Source: Mycobacterium sp. GA-2829 (GTDB lineage: Bacteria; Actinomycetota; Actinomycetes; Mycobacteriales; Mycobacteriaceae). Taken from it: a stretch of DNA of 64,000 nt. Shown in pieces: positions 8,789-17,834 of this stretch. Position 1 is the stretch's first letter. Each line of letters starts with the position of its first letter. Made by a program: the position numbers and the translations under genes. The notes under the pieces are model-generated. The model was not told the DNA's origin. It saw nothing but the letters and a program-made list of their open reading frames with translations, and did not search any database. The DNA is taken from the NCBI RefSeq assembly GCF_001499965.1, contig NZ_LQIT01000024.1, forward strand, positions 1 through 64,000, in the 5' to 3' direction.

Positions 8789-9593
8789 ACCCGCAGTCGA
8801 CCGCGATCGCCGCGGCGGTGACGAACCGCGATTCGTCGCTGGCCAGCCACGCCACCGCATCCGAGATGTCCTCGGGCTGCGCGATGTCCTGGATGAACGG
8901 GGTGACCATGTTCATCAGGCCGGGGTTGGTGGCGTCGGCGCGCATCAGCCCGTCGACCATGTCCCCGGTTCCCATCGGGGTGGCCACCGCGCCGGGATGC
9001 AGGCTGTTGACGCGGATCCGATGCTTGCCGAGTTCGGCGGCGAACGCGCGCGCCATCCCGGTGACGGCGTGCTTGCTGGCGGTGTAGTGCACCATGAACG
9101 GCTGCATCTTCAGGCCGGCTGCCGAGCTGATCAGGATGATCGACCCGCCCTCGCCGCCGTCGACGATGTGCTGGGCGCCTGCCATCACGGTGTTCCACGT
9201 GCCGGTGATGTTGACGTCGGTGACGTCGCGGAAGTCGGCCGGGGTGATCGTGTCCCACGCCTGCGGCGCCGTGATGCCCGCGTTGGCGACGATGACGTCG
9301 AGGCGGCCCAACTCGGCGACGCCGGCGTCGACGGCCTCCCGCAGCGCGTCGTGGTCGCGGGTGTCGACGACCGTCGGCAGGATCCTGCGGCCGGTCGCCT
9401 CGACCAGGGCGACGGTCTCGTCGAGGTCCTCCGGGGTGGCATGGTCGTAGGGCACGCAGTCGGGTAGCTTGCCCGCGATGTCGACGGCGATGATGTCGGC
9501 GCCCTCGGAGGCCAACCGCACGGCGTGCGAGCGGCCCTGTCCGCGTGCGGCGCCGGTGATGAAGGCGACCCTGCCCGCCAGCCGGCTGGTCAT
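8775..9593 (-). CDS. Mycofactocin-coupled short-chain dehydrogenase/reductase
   Basis: A 272-residue SDR that should oxidise a secondary alcohol while holding its NAD tightly and passing electrons to mycofactocin. The N-terminal VAFITGAARGQGRSHAVRLA and the insertion after DIIAVDI are typical of the mycofactocin-dependent subfamily that includes carveol dehydrogenase; the catalytic YTASK (Y-x3-K) is present. The ATG overlaps the stop of the upstream acyl-CoA dehydrogenase (ATGA). The carveol link is family knowledge; the substrate here is unknown. Confidence 0.85.
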   Translation of the reverse strand: MTSRLAGRVAFITGAARGQGRSHAVRLASEGADIIAVDIAGKLPDCVPYDHATPEDLDETVALVEATGRRILPTVVDTRDHDALREAVDAGVAELGRLDVIVANAGITAPQAWDTITPADFRDVTDVNITGTWNTVMAGAQHIVDGGEGGSIILISSAAGLKMQPFMVHYTASKHAVTGMARAFAAELGKHRIRVNSLHPGAVATPMGTGDMVDGLMRADATNPGLMNMVTPFIQDIAQPEDISDAVAWLASDESRFVTAAAIAVDCGSTQF

Positions 9594-10759
9594 GACTTCG
9601 CCGCCCGCGCAGCGGCTTTCACCAGACCGCCGCCGATGATCAGGCGTTGGATCTCGCTGGTGCCCTCGTAGAGCCGCAGCAACCGCACGTCGCGGTAGAT
9701 CCGCTCGACGGGCACCTCGCGCATGTACCCGCTGCCGCCGTGGATCTGCACGGCCAGATCGGCGACCTGACCGGCCATCTCGGTGCAGAACAGTTTGGCC
9801 GCCGAGGGTGCGATGCGGCGGTCCTCGTCGGTCACCCACTTCTGCGCGGCGTCGCGGACCAGCGCCCGGCCCGCCATCACACCGGTCTGCTGATCGGCCA
9901 GCATCGCCTGGACGAGCTGGAACGTGCCGATCGGCTGACCGCCCTGGGTGGCGGTCGCGGCATAGGCGACGGATTCGTCGAGCGCGCGTTGCGCGGCGCC
10001 GACGGCCAACGCGGCGATGTGCACCCGCCCGCGGGCCAGCGACGTCATCGCGGCCCGATAGCCGATGTCCTCGCTGCCGCCCACCAGTGCGGCGTCCGGT
10101 ACCCGGACGTCGGTGAAGTTGACGTCGGCGGTCCAGGCACCCTCCTGGCCCATCTTCGCGTCCTTGACCCCCACCTCCACGCCGGCGGCGTCGGCGGGCA
10201 CGAGGAACACCGCGATCCCGGCGCCCTGCTCGTCGGCGGGCCGGGTGCGGGCGAACACGACGAACAGGTTCGCCGTCGGGGCGTTGGTGATGAACCGTTT
10301 CTGGCCGTTGATCACCCAGTCGGTGTTGTCACGGACGGCCTTGGTGCGCAGGCCCGCCGGATTCGAACCGGCGCCGGGTTCGGTCAACGCGAACGACGCC
10401 ACGACGTCACCGGAGGCGATGCCCTCGAGCCACTGCTTCTTCTGCTCGTCGGTGCCGAAGCCGACCAGCACCTGTCCGGCGATGCCGTTGTTGGTGCCGA
10501 ACATCGAGCGCAACGCCAGCGAGGTGTATCCGAACTCCATGGCCAGTTCGACGTCCTGGCGCAGATCGAGTCCCAGTCCGCCCCACTCCTGAGGGATGGC
10601 GTAGCCGAACAGACCCATCTCTTTGGCCTGGTCACGCAGATCGTCGGGCACCTTGTCCTCGGCGAGGATCTCGGGTTCCCGCGGTACCACCGCGGTGCGG
10701 ACGAATTGTCGTGTCTGCGCGAGGATCTCGCGGAAATCCTCGTCACTGACTTCGCTCAT
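9590..10759 (-). CDS. Acyl-CoA dehydrogenase (FadE)
   Basis: A 389-residue FAD enzyme introducing an alpha,beta double bond into an acyl-CoA. The FAD/substrate signatures FALTEPGAGSNPAGL and the C-terminal RLYEGTSEIQRLII with the catalytic Glu are intact, and the length is normal. It is the first gene of a two-gene minus-strand operon with the mycofactocin SDR and is divergent from the SDR-thiolase-FadE-GntR operon starting at 10880. Confidence 0.9.
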   Translation of the reverse strand: MSEVSDEDFREILAQTRQFVRTAVVPREPEILAEDKVPDDLRDQAKEMGLFGYAIPQEWGGLGLDLRQDVELAMEFGYTSLALRSMFGTNNGIAGQVLVGFGTDEQKKQWLEGIASGDVVASFALTEPGAGSNPAGLRTKAVRDNTDWVINGQKRFITNAPTANLFVVFARTRPADEQGAGIAVFLVPADAAGVEVGVKDAKMGQEGAWTADVNFTDVRVPDAALVGGSEDIGYRAAMTSLARGRVHIAALAVGAAQRALDESVAYAATATQGGQPIGTFQLVQAMLADQQTGVMAGRALVRDAAQKWVTDEDRRIAPSAAKLFCTEMAGQVADLAVQIHGGSGYMREVPVERIYRDVRLLRLYEGTSEIQRLIIGGGLVKAAARAAKS

Positions 10760-10809
10760 CGACGACCTCCAGTCGCAGTCGGCGCCCGTTGGGGTGGCTG
10801 GCCGCCAAT

Positions 10810-10828
10810 ATCGTATATGAAATATGAT
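10810..10828. promoter_or_regulatory. Imperfect inverted repeat in the 10759/10880 divergent promoter
   Basis: ATCGTAT and ATATGAT, one mismatch as an inverted repeat, are separated by 5 bp in an AT-rich patch between two divergent operons. This may be an operator for the GntR gene at 14023, or only overlapping -10 elements. It does not match the TACTGTAA palindrome found elsewhere in the island. Confidence 0.35.
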
Positions 10829-10879
10829 GCCGTTCGACCGGGCCCCTCGGAGGCCCCGACGAGTCAGGTAGGTGATCGA

Positions 10880-11620
10880 GTGTCATTGCTGACCGGACAG
10901 ACCGCGGTCGTCACAGGCGGTGCCCAGGGACTGGGCTTCGCGATCGCGGAGCGCTTCGTGGCAGAAGGGGCCCGGGTGGTGCTCGGCGACCTCGACGTCG
11001 AGGCCACCGCGGCGGCGGCCGAACGCCTCGGCGGGCCGGACGTGGCCACCGCGGTGCGGTGCGACGTCACCCGGGCCGACGAGGTCGAGGCGCTGGTGGC
11101 CGCGGCGGTCGAGCGTTTCGGCGGCCTCGACGTCATGGTGAACAACGCGGGCATCACCCGCGACGCCACCCTGCGGAAGATGACCGAGGAGCAGTTCGAC
11201 CAGGTCATTGCCGTCCACCTCAAGGGCACCTGGAACGGGTTGAAGTCGGCGGCGGCGATCATGCGGGAGAACAAGCGCGGCGCGATCGTGAACATGTCGT
11301 CGATCTCGGGCAAGGTGGGCCTGATCGGGCAGACGAACTACTCGGCCGCCAAGGCCGGCATCGTCGGGATGACCAAGGCCGCGGCGAAGGAACTGGCGCA
11401 CCTCGGCGTGCGGGTCAACGCGATCCAGCCCGGCCTCATCCGGTCGGCGATGACCGAGGCCATGCCGCAACACATCTGGGACCAGAAGCTCGCCGAGGTC
11501 CCGATGGGACGCGCCGGGGAACCGGCCGAGGTGGCCAAGGTCGCGCTGTTCCTGGCCTCGGACCTGTCGTCGTACATGACCGGCACCGTGCTGGAAGTGA
11601 CCGGCGGACGGCACATCTGA
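10880..11620 (+). CDS. FabG-like SDR, 3-oxoacyl reductase / 3-hydroxyacyl-CoA dehydrogenase
   Basis: A 246-residue classical SDR with the NAD(P) motif VVTGGAQGLGFAI, NNAGITRD, the catalytic Ser in NMSSISGKVG and YSAAKAG. In this setting it most likely oxidises a 3-hydroxyacyl-CoA rather than serving fatty acid synthesis. The GTG at 10880 follows GGTAGGTGATCGA; the long frame upstream runs through the divergent gene and is not real. It leads a four-gene operon with thiolase, acyl-CoA dehydrogenase and GntR, and its stop overlaps the thiolase start (TGATG). Confidence 0.88.
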   Translation: MSLLTGQTAVVTGGAQGLGFAIAERFVAEGARVVLGDLDVEATAAAAERLGGPDVATAVRCDVTRADEVEALVAAAVERFGGLDVMVNNAGITRDATLRKMTEEQFDQVIAVHLKGTWNGLKSAAAIMRENKRGAIVNMSSISGKVGLIGQTNYSAAKAGIVGMTKAAAKELAHLGVRVNAIQPGLIRSAMTEAMPQHIWDQKLAEVPMGRAGEPAEVAKVALFLASDLSSYMTGTVLEVTGGRHI

Positions 11621-12834
11621 TGCGCGACGTCGTCATCTGCGAACCCGTCCGCACCCCGATCGGCCGGTACAACGGGATGTTCAAATCCCTGACCGCGGTC
11701 GAACTCGGGGTCGCCGCGCTGCAGGGTCTGCTCGCCCGCACCGGTATCGCCCCCGATGCGGTCGAGGACGTCATCGTCGGACACTGCTATCCGAGCATGG
11801 AGGCGCCCGCGATCGGGCGGGTGATCGCCCTCGACGCCGGGCTGCCGGTCACCGTGCCCGGCATGCAGATCGACCGGCGCTGCGGATCCGGGCTGCAGGC
11901 CGTGATCCAGGCCGTCATGCAGGTGAGCTCGGGCGCCAACGACCTCGTGGTCGCCGGCGGCGCCGAATCGATGAGCAATGTGGTGTTCCACTCCACCGAC
12001 ATGCGCTGGGGCGGTGCGCGGGGCGGCGTCACCGTGCACGATGCGCTGGCCCGCGGCCGCACCACCGCAGGCGGGAAGAACTACCCGGTGCCGGGCGGCA
12101 TGCTCGAGACGGCCGAGAACCTGCGCCGCGAATACGGCATCGGCCGCGAGGAGCAGGACGAGCTCGCGGTGCGGTCGCACCGCCGCGCCGTCACCGCCCA
12201 GAAGGACGGTCTGCTGGCCGAGACGATCATCCCCGTGACGGTTCGGACCCGGGCGGGCGAGGAGATCGTCGACACCGACGAGCACCCGCGTGCGGACACC
12301 TCGGTCGAGACCCTGGCGAAGCTCAAACCCGTTCTGCTGAAATCGGATCCGGAGGCCACGGTGACCGCGGGCAACTCGAGTGGGCAGAACGACGCGGCCT
12401 CGATGTGTGTGGTGACCACCGCGGAGAAGGCTGCCGAACTCGGGCTGCGGCCGCTGGTGCGGATGGTCTCATGGGGCGTCGCGGGCGTGGCGCCCAACGT
12501 GATGGGGATCGGTCCCGTCCCGGCCACCGAGGTGGCACTGACCAAGGCCGGTTTGACCCTGGCCGACATGGATCTGGTCGAACTGAACGAGGCGTTCGCC
12601 GCGCAGGCGCTCGCGGTGTTGCGGGAGTGGAAGTTCACCGACGCCGACCTGGACCGCACGAACGTGCACGGTTCGGGGATCTCGCTCGGGCATCCCGTCG
12701 GCGCCACGGGCGGGCGGATGCTGGCGACCCTGGCGCGCGAACTCGTGCGGCGCGACGGCCGGTACGGGTTGGAGACGATGTGCATCGGCGGCGGGCAGGG
12801 GCTGGCCGCGGTGTTCGAGAGGGTGGCGGCATGA
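11620..12834 (+). CDS. Thiolase (acetyl-CoA C-acyltransferase)
   Basis: A 404-residue thiolase for the cleavage of a 3-ketoacyl-CoA. The nucleophilic Cys88 is in DRRCGSGLQ, the NEAFA motif, the catalytic His in GHPVGATGGRM and the second Cys in CIGGGQG are all present. It follows the SDR in the operon with a TGATG overlap and overlaps the next acyl-CoA dehydrogenase by ATGA. SDR, thiolase and FadE in a row give a nearly complete beta-oxidation turn. Confidence 0.92.
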   Translation: MRDVVICEPVRTPIGRYNGMFKSLTAVELGVAALQGLLARTGIAPDAVEDVIVGHCYPSMEAPAIGRVIALDAGLPVTVPGMQIDRRCGSGLQAVIQAVMQVSSGANDLVVAGGAESMSNVVFHSTDMRWGGARGGVTVHDALARGRTTAGGKNYPVPGGMLETAENLRREYGIGREEQDELAVRSHRRAVTAQKDGLLAETIIPVTVRTRAGEEIVDTDEHPRADTSVETLAKLKPVLLKSDPEATVTAGNSSGQNDAASMCVVTTAEKAAELGLRPLVRMVSWGVAGVAPNVMGIGPVPATEVALTKAGLTLADMDLVELNEAFAAQALAVLREWKFTDADLDRTNVHGSGISLGHPVGATGGRMLATLARELVRRDGRYGLETMCIGGGQGLAAVFERVAA

Positions 12835-14021
12835 CCAGACTGGCGCAGACACTCGGCCTGACCGAGTTCCAGACCGAGATCGTCTCGACGGTGCGGCAGT
12901 TCGTGGACAAGGAGGTCATCCCGAACGCCCAGGAGCTCGAACACGCCGACGCCTATCCGCAGGAGATCGTCGATGCGATGCGGGAGATGGGCCTGTTCGG
13001 GCTGATGATCCCCGAGGAGTACGGCGGGCTCGGCGAATCGCTGCTGACCTACGCGCTGTGTGTGGAGGAACTGGCCCGCGGCTGGATGAGCGTCTCCGGC
13101 GTCATCAACACCCACTTCATCGTGGCGTACATGATCCGCCAGCACGGCACCGACGCCCAGAAGCAACGCTTCCTGCCGCGCATGGCCACCGGCGAGACCC
13201 GCGGGGCCTTCTCGATGTCGGAACCCGAACTGGGCTCCGACGTCGCCGCGATCCGCACCCGCGCGCGCCGTGACGGTGACGGCTACGTCATCGACGGGCA
13301 GAAGATGTGGCTCACCAACGGCGGCAGCTCCACCCTGGTCGCCGCACTGGTCCGCACCGACGAGGGGGCGGACAAACCGCACCGCAACCTCACCGCGTTC
13401 CTCGTCGAGAAGCCCACGGGTTTCGGCGAAGTCGTGCCCGGCCTCACGATCCCCGGCAAGCTCGACAAGCTGGGCTATAAGGGCATCGACACCACCGAAC
13501 TGATCTTCGACGGCTATCGGGCCGACGCCGCGGACATCCTCGGCGAGCGCCCCGGACAGGGCTTCTTCCAGATGATGGACGGCGTCGAGGTGGGGCGGGT
13601 CAACGTGTCGGCGCGGGCCTGCGGGGTCGGGCTGCGCGCGTTCGAACTCGCGGTGCGCTACGCCCAGCAGCGCCAGACGTTCGGCAAGCCGATCGCCGAC
13701 CACCAGGCCATCGCCTTCCAGCTCGCCGAGATGGCCACGAAAGTCGAAGCGGCGCACCTGATGATGGTCAACGCCGCCCGGCTCAAGGACTCCGGCGAGC
13801 GCAACGATGTCGCGGCGGGGATGGCCAAGTACCTCGCCAGTGAGTTCTGCGCAGAGGTGACCCAGCAGAGTTTCCGCATCCACGGCGGATACGGCTACTC
13901 CAAGGAGTACGAGATCGAACGGCTGATGCGCGATGCGCCGTTCCTGCTCATCGGCGAGGGCACCAGCGAGATCCAGAAGAACATCATCAGCAAGCGACTG
14001 CTCGCCGACTACCGGATCTGA
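12831..14021 (+). CDS. Acyl-CoA dehydrogenase (FadE)
   Basis: A 396-residue FAD-dependent acyl-CoA dehydrogenase. FSMSEPELGSDVA, the flavin-contact WLTNGG, RQTFGKPIADHQAI and the C-terminal IGEGTSEIQKNII with the catalytic Glu are all present. The ATG overlaps the thiolase stop. Its length and motifs are closest to short/branched-chain dehydrogenases. It is followed one base later by the GntR gene. Confidence 0.9.
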   Translation: MTRLAQTLGLTEFQTEIVSTVRQFVDKEVIPNAQELEHADAYPQEIVDAMREMGLFGLMIPEEYGGLGESLLTYALCVEELARGWMSVSGVINTHFIVAYMIRQHGTDAQKQRFLPRMATGETRGAFSMSEPELGSDVAAIRTRARRDGDGYVIDGQKMWLTNGGSSTLVAALVRTDEGADKPHRNLTAFLVEKPTGFGEVVPGLTIPGKLDKLGYKGIDTTELIFDGYRADAADILGERPGQGFFQMMDGVEVGRVNVSARACGVGLRAFELAVRYAQQRQTFGKPIADHQAIAFQLAEMATKVEAAHLMMVNAARLKDSGERNDVAAGMAKYLASEFCAEVTQQSFRIHGGYGYSKEYEIERLMRDAPFLLIGEGTSEIQKNIISKRLLADYRI

Positions 14022-14022
14022 C

Positions 14023-14691
14023 GTGACCGCACCCGATTTCGCCGCGCGGCCCCAACTGTCGGAGGACATCGCGCGGTTCGTCCGGCGCCGGATCTTCGAC
14101 GGCACCTATCCGGCGGGCGGGTACATCCGGCTCGAACAGTTGGCCTCCGAACTCGGCGTGAGCGTGACCCCGGTGCGCGAGGCGTTGTTCGAGCTGCGCG
14201 CCGAAGGCCTTCTCGCCCAACAGCCGCGGCGCGGTTTCGTGGTGCTGCCGGTCACCGGCCGCGACATCGCCGACGTGTCGAACGTCCAAGCCTACGTCGG
14301 CGGTGAACTGGCCGCCCGGGCCGCGCACACCATCACCGACGACCAGTTGCGCGCGCTCACGGCGATCCAGGATGCCCTCGAAGACGCCTACCGGCGCGAC
14401 GACGGTGAGGGCGCGGTGCGGCTCAACCACGACTTCCACCGGGCGGTCAACGTCGCCGCCGATTCGCCGAAGCTCGCGCAGATGATGTCGTTGATCACCC
14501 GCTACGCGCCCGAGTCGGTGTTCCCCACGATCGAGAGCTGGCCTGAGGAATCGGTGCGCCATCACCGCGAACTGCTCGCCGCGTTGGCGGCCCACGACGC
14601 CGACCGGGCGCGCGTGGCGATGTCGGAGCATCTCGCCGCCGGAGCCGGACCGCTGATCGAACACCTCAAGACCCGCGGCGTGGTCTCCTAG
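14023..14691 (+). CDS. GntR-family regulator, FadR subgroup (FCD domain)
   Basis: A 222-residue regulator. The winged helix-turn-helix occupies about 15-80 (LASELGVSVTPVREALFELR), and the all-helical FCD domain follows with metal/ligand-type residues in NHDFHRAV, HHRELL and MSEHL. The GTG start lies just after the FadE stop, so it is the last gene of the operon it probably regulates. FadR-group regulators usually respond to an acyl-CoA or organic acid; the ligand here is unknown. Confidence 0.88.
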   Translation: MTAPDFAARPQLSEDIARFVRRRIFDGTYPAGGYIRLEQLASELGVSVTPVREALFELRAEGLLAQQPRRGFVVLPVTGRDIADVSNVQAYVGGELAARAAHTITDDQLRALTAIQDALEDAYRRDDGEGAVRLNHDFHRAVNVAADSPKLAQMMSLITRYAPESVFPTIESWPEESVRHHRELLAALAAHDADRARVAMSEHLAAGAGPLIEHLKTRGVVS

Positions 14692-14694
14692 TTC

Positions 14695-14760
14695 TGCGCG
14701 AGCAGACACAGATTCGCGTGGATTGCGCCTAGGGAACGCGATTCTGTGTCTGCTCGCGCA
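14695..14760. terminator. Long hairpin between convergent operons, bidirectional terminator-like
   Basis: Arms 14695-14718 and 14737-14760 pair over 24 bases with one mismatch (core GCGAGCAGACACAGA), leaving an 18-base loop. No U-tract follows. Hairpins of this sequence type recur between genes in mycobacteria. The right arm also encodes the last residues of the acyl-CoA ligase ending at 14729. Confidence 0.65.
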
Positions 14761-16294
14761 GGAGGTCCCGCAGGGCGCGCACGTCGACCTTGCCGGTGGC
14801 CTTACGCGGGATGGCGTCGTCGGAGTCGGTCAGCAGCCACACGGTCGGCACCTTGAACGCACTGAGCACCCGTTTCGCCGCGGCCCGTAGCTCCTCGGCC
14901 GTCGTCGGCGTCGCGCACACCACCGCGGCGCCCACCCGGTCGACGCCGGCATCGGGCACGTTGGTGACGAACGCCGCGGCGACGCCGTCGAGGGTGCGCA
15001 GCGCCGCCTCGACCTCGCTCGGATACACCGTCGCGCCACTGACCTTGAACATGTCGTCGGAGCGACCGTGGTAGAACATGAACCCGTCCTCGTCGAGGTG
15101 GCCGAGATCGCCGGTGGGGTAGTACCCGTCGGGGGTGAACACCTCCTCGCGGGTGCGTCCGCAGATGCCCCGCAGCACGTGCGGACCCCGGATCTGGATC
15201 TCGCCGATCTGGCCGGTCGCCGCCGGTGCGCCGGTGTCCGGGTCGACGATGCGAACCTCCGTGCCCGCGAACGGTTTTCCGCAGCTGCCCCACGCGCTTT
15301 CGGGCATGTCGACGTCGGCGCGGTAGCCGCAGTACGGTCCGAAGGCCTCGGTCATCCCGAACAACCGTGCGCGACGGCCGGGCCTGCTCCGCTGATCGGC
15401 GGGCAGCAGCGCCTCGAGGCTGCCGGGCCGCAGCGCCGACAGGTCCGCCCCTGTGGTGTCCGGATGCCGGGCCAGTGCCTCGGCCTGATCCGGCCAGCCG
15501 CGGAACAGCGTGACGCGTTCGCGTTCCAGCAGACGCAGCGTCGACTCCGGTTGCGGCGCCTGCTCGGTGACCAGCGTCGCGCCCGCGACCAGTGCCGAGA
15601 GCACACCGCTGCCGAGACCGCCCACCCAGAAGAACGGCATCGGCAGGTACAGCCGGGTGCCGGCGTCGATGCAGCGGGCGTGCAGACCCGCCGCCACCGC
15701 GCCCAGCGCACTGCCGTGGGAATGCACCACCCCCTTGGGCGGGCCGCTGCTGCCCGAGGTGAACATCACCGCGAGGGTGTCGCTGGGCGTGACGGCGGCG
15801 GAGAGCTCGTCGAGCAGTGCGTCGCTGACCGGACCACGGTCGGTCCCGATCGTGTCCGGCGTCCAAACCTCGCGCAGCGCGGGCAGTTCCGCGGAGGACG
15901 GCGGGTCGAGGTCGCCCACACCCAGTTCGCCACGCAGATCGTCGAGGTAGCGGTGGCCGCGGAACTCCTCGACGGCGATCAGCACCCGTACCGACGCGGT
16001 GCGCAGCTGCGCCACCAGTTCGCGCGGCGCGAGCAGCGTGCTCAACGGTACGAGGACGGCGCCGATCCGCGTCAGCGCCAACGCGATCCGTACCCACTGC
16101 ACGCTGTTGGGCATGACCAGTCCGACGCGCGACCCCTTGCCGATGCCCGCGGCGACGAATGTGGCGGCGAGCTCGCGGGTCGTGCGTTCGAGCTCGACGT
16201 GGGTCACCCGTGACACCGGATCGACGACGGCGTCCTTGTCCGGGTGGGCGGCGGCGTTGCGGCGCAGCAGTCGGTCGACCGTGACGTCAGCCAT
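14729..16294 (-). CDS. Acyl-CoA synthetase / AMP-dependent ligase (FadD-like) 1
   Basis: A 521-residue adenylate-forming enzyme expected to activate a carboxylic acid to its CoA thioester. The phosphate loop FTSGSSGPPKGVVHSHG, the FGMTEAFGPY region, the hinge YPTGDLG and the catalytic Lys in IPRKATGKVD are all intact. It is the last of three ligase genes joined by 8-bp overlaps in a minus-strand operon that begins with three crotonase-fold genes. The final dozen codons lie in the hairpin at 14695-14760. Confidence 0.88.
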   Translation of the reverse strand: MADVTVDRLLRRNAAAHPDKDAVVDPVSRVTHVELERTTRELAATFVAAGIGKGSRVGLVMPNSVQWVRIALALTRIGAVLVPLSTLLAPRELVAQLRTASVRVLIAVEEFRGHRYLDDLRGELGVGDLDPPSSAELPALREVWTPDTIGTDRGPVSDALLDELSAAVTPSDTLAVMFTSGSSGPPKGVVHSHGSALGAVAAGLHARCIDAGTRLYLPMPFFWVGGLGSGVLSALVAGATLVTEQAPQPESTLRLLERERVTLFRGWPDQAEALARHPDTTGADLSALRPGSLEALLPADQRSRPGRRARLFGMTEAFGPYCGYRADVDMPESAWGSCGKPFAGTEVRIVDPDTGAPAATGQIGEIQIRGPHVLRGICGRTREEVFTPDGYYPTGDLGHLDEDGFMFYHGRSDDMFKVSGATVYPSEVEAALRTLDGVAAAFVTNVPDAGVDRVGAAVVCATPTTAEELRAAAKRVLSAFKVPTVWLLTDSDDAIPRKATGKVDVRALRDLLREQTQNRVP

Positions 16295-17834
16295 CGAAGA
16301 GCTCCCTCAACCGGGGTTGGTCGACCTTCCCGCTGGCCAGCACGGGTAGGTCGGCGGCGGTGAGTGCCACGACATGGCGTGGGATCTTGTACGCCGACAA
16401 CTCCTCTCGCAGTGCCGTGCGGAGGGCGTCGGCATCGAACCGACCGGGGTCGGCGACGACCACCGCTGCGGCCACGGCCTGCCCGCGGTCGGGGTCCGGT
16501 ACGCCGACGACGTGGGCGGGCCCGCCGGTGATCCGGCTGATCGCCCGTTCCACCTCGGCGGGGGTGACGTTGGCGCCTGCGGTCTTGATCAGCGCGCCGC
16601 GTCTGCCGAGGAAGTAGTGCAGCCCCTCGGCGTCGGTGCGCACGAGATCGCCGGTGTGGAGCCAGCCCTCGGGGTCGAAGCACTCCTCGCGGCTGCGCTT
16701 GTAGTACCGCTGCATGACGTACGGTCCGCGGACGCACAGCTCGCCGATCTCACCGGCGGCGACCGGCGCACCGGTGTCGGGGTCGACGATCGCGGTTTCG
16801 AACCCGGGCGCGGGTAGGCCGAACGATCCGCGCCGGTGTTCGGGCTGATCGCCGTCGTCGGGATGGAGGAGGACCACGCTGCCGGTCTCGGTCATGCCGA
16901 GCATGTGGTGGCGCAGGTCCGGGTCGGTAGGACGCGCGTCGGGCGCCATGATCGGGTACAGGTTCCCGCGCCGCATCGACGACAGGTCGCGGTGCGGCAG
17001 GCTGGGATGGGCTGCCAGCGCGGCGATTCCGGCGACGTACCCGTTGGTGACGGTGGGTGCGGTGGCCTCGAGCAGATCGAGGGTGGCCGCCGGGTCCTCG
17101 GCGGTGGAGCACACCAGGGTGGCGCCTGCGACCAGGGTGGCCAACACCGAGAACGCGATGCCGCCGATCCAGCAGAACGGGGAGTTGCAGAACAGCCGGT
17201 CGTCGGCGGTCAGCCCGCGGATCGCGTTGAGGTTGCGCTGGTGGGTGATCAACGCGCCGTGGGTGTGCACGACGCCCTTCGGCGCGCCGGTGGATCCGGA
17301 GGTGTAGACGATGGTCAGCGGGTCGCCGGGGTGGACGTCGTCCTCGATGGCCGTGAGCACGGGGGCGTCGGTACCGGGGTCGGGATACCGGTCGACGAAC
17401 ACGTAGCGCAGGTGCGGTACGGCGGTGCTGTAGAGGGGTGCGTCGGTGACCTCGCCGCCGATGACCTCACGCAGCCGCGCGGTGTAGTCGTTCGAGCGGA
17501 ACCGCGACGCGCTGAGCAGGATCTCGGTATCGCTGTGGCGCAACTGCTCTCGGAGCTCGCGGGCGGTGACGAAGGTGCTGAACGGCACCACCACCGCGCC
17601 GATGCGGGCGGCGGCCAGCATGCCGACGACGAAGTCGGCGCCGTTGGGGTACAGCAGCCCGACGTGGGTGCCCTTACCTGCGCCGCGCGCCAGCAGGCCG
17701 CGCGCCACCTGCGCCGAACGACGCTCGGCGTCCCCGTAGTCGAGGCGTTCGTCGTCGCGGATCAGCAGCGGGTGCCGGGGCCGGCGGTCGGCCCAGTGGT
17801 GCAGCACCGCGGCCACCGTCTGCGGTTCAGCCAT
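16287..17834 (-). CDS. Acyl-CoA synthetase / AMP-dependent ligase (FadD-like) 2
   Basis: A 515-residue adenylate-forming ligase. VYTSGSTGAPKGVVHTHG, LGMTETG, WLHTGDLV and the catalytic Lys in LASGKVDQPRL mark a complete enzyme. The start at 17834 (MAEPQT) is chosen because it overlaps the preceding stop by 8 bp, exactly as the next gene does; a 13-codon upstream extension is possible. It is the middle of three tandem ligases whose sequences are clearly different, so they probably act on different intermediates. Confidence 0.87.
   Translation of the reverse strand: MAEPQTVAAVLHHWADRRPRHPLLIRDDERLDYGDAERRSAQVARGLLARGAGKGTHVGLLYPNGADFVVGMLAAARIGAVVVPFSTFVTARELREQLRHSDTEILLSASRFRSNDYTARLREVIGGEVTDAPLYSTAVPHLRYVFVDRYPDPGTDAPVLTAIEDDVHPGDPLTIVYTSGSTGAPKGVVHTHGALITHQRNLNAIRGLTADDRLFCNSPFCWIGGIAFSVLATLVAGATLVCSTAEDPAATLDLLEATAPTVTNGYVAGIAALAAHPSLPHRDLSSMRRGNLYPIMAPDARPTDPDLRHHMLGMTETGSVVLLHPDDGDQPEHRRGSFGLPAPGFETAIVDPDTGAPVAAGEIGELCVRGPYVMQRYYKRSREECFDPEGWLHTGDLVRTDAEGLHYFLGRRGALIKTAGANVTPAEVERAISRITGGPAHVVGVPDPDRGQAVAAAVVVADPGRFDADALRTALREELSAYKIPRHVVALTAADLPVLASGKVDQPRLRELFDG

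Noticed and set aside
9647..10879. N-terminal extension of the SDR at 10880 into the upstream frame
   Set aside because: It would run through the divergent acyl-CoA dehydrogenase gene and shows no protein-like pattern.
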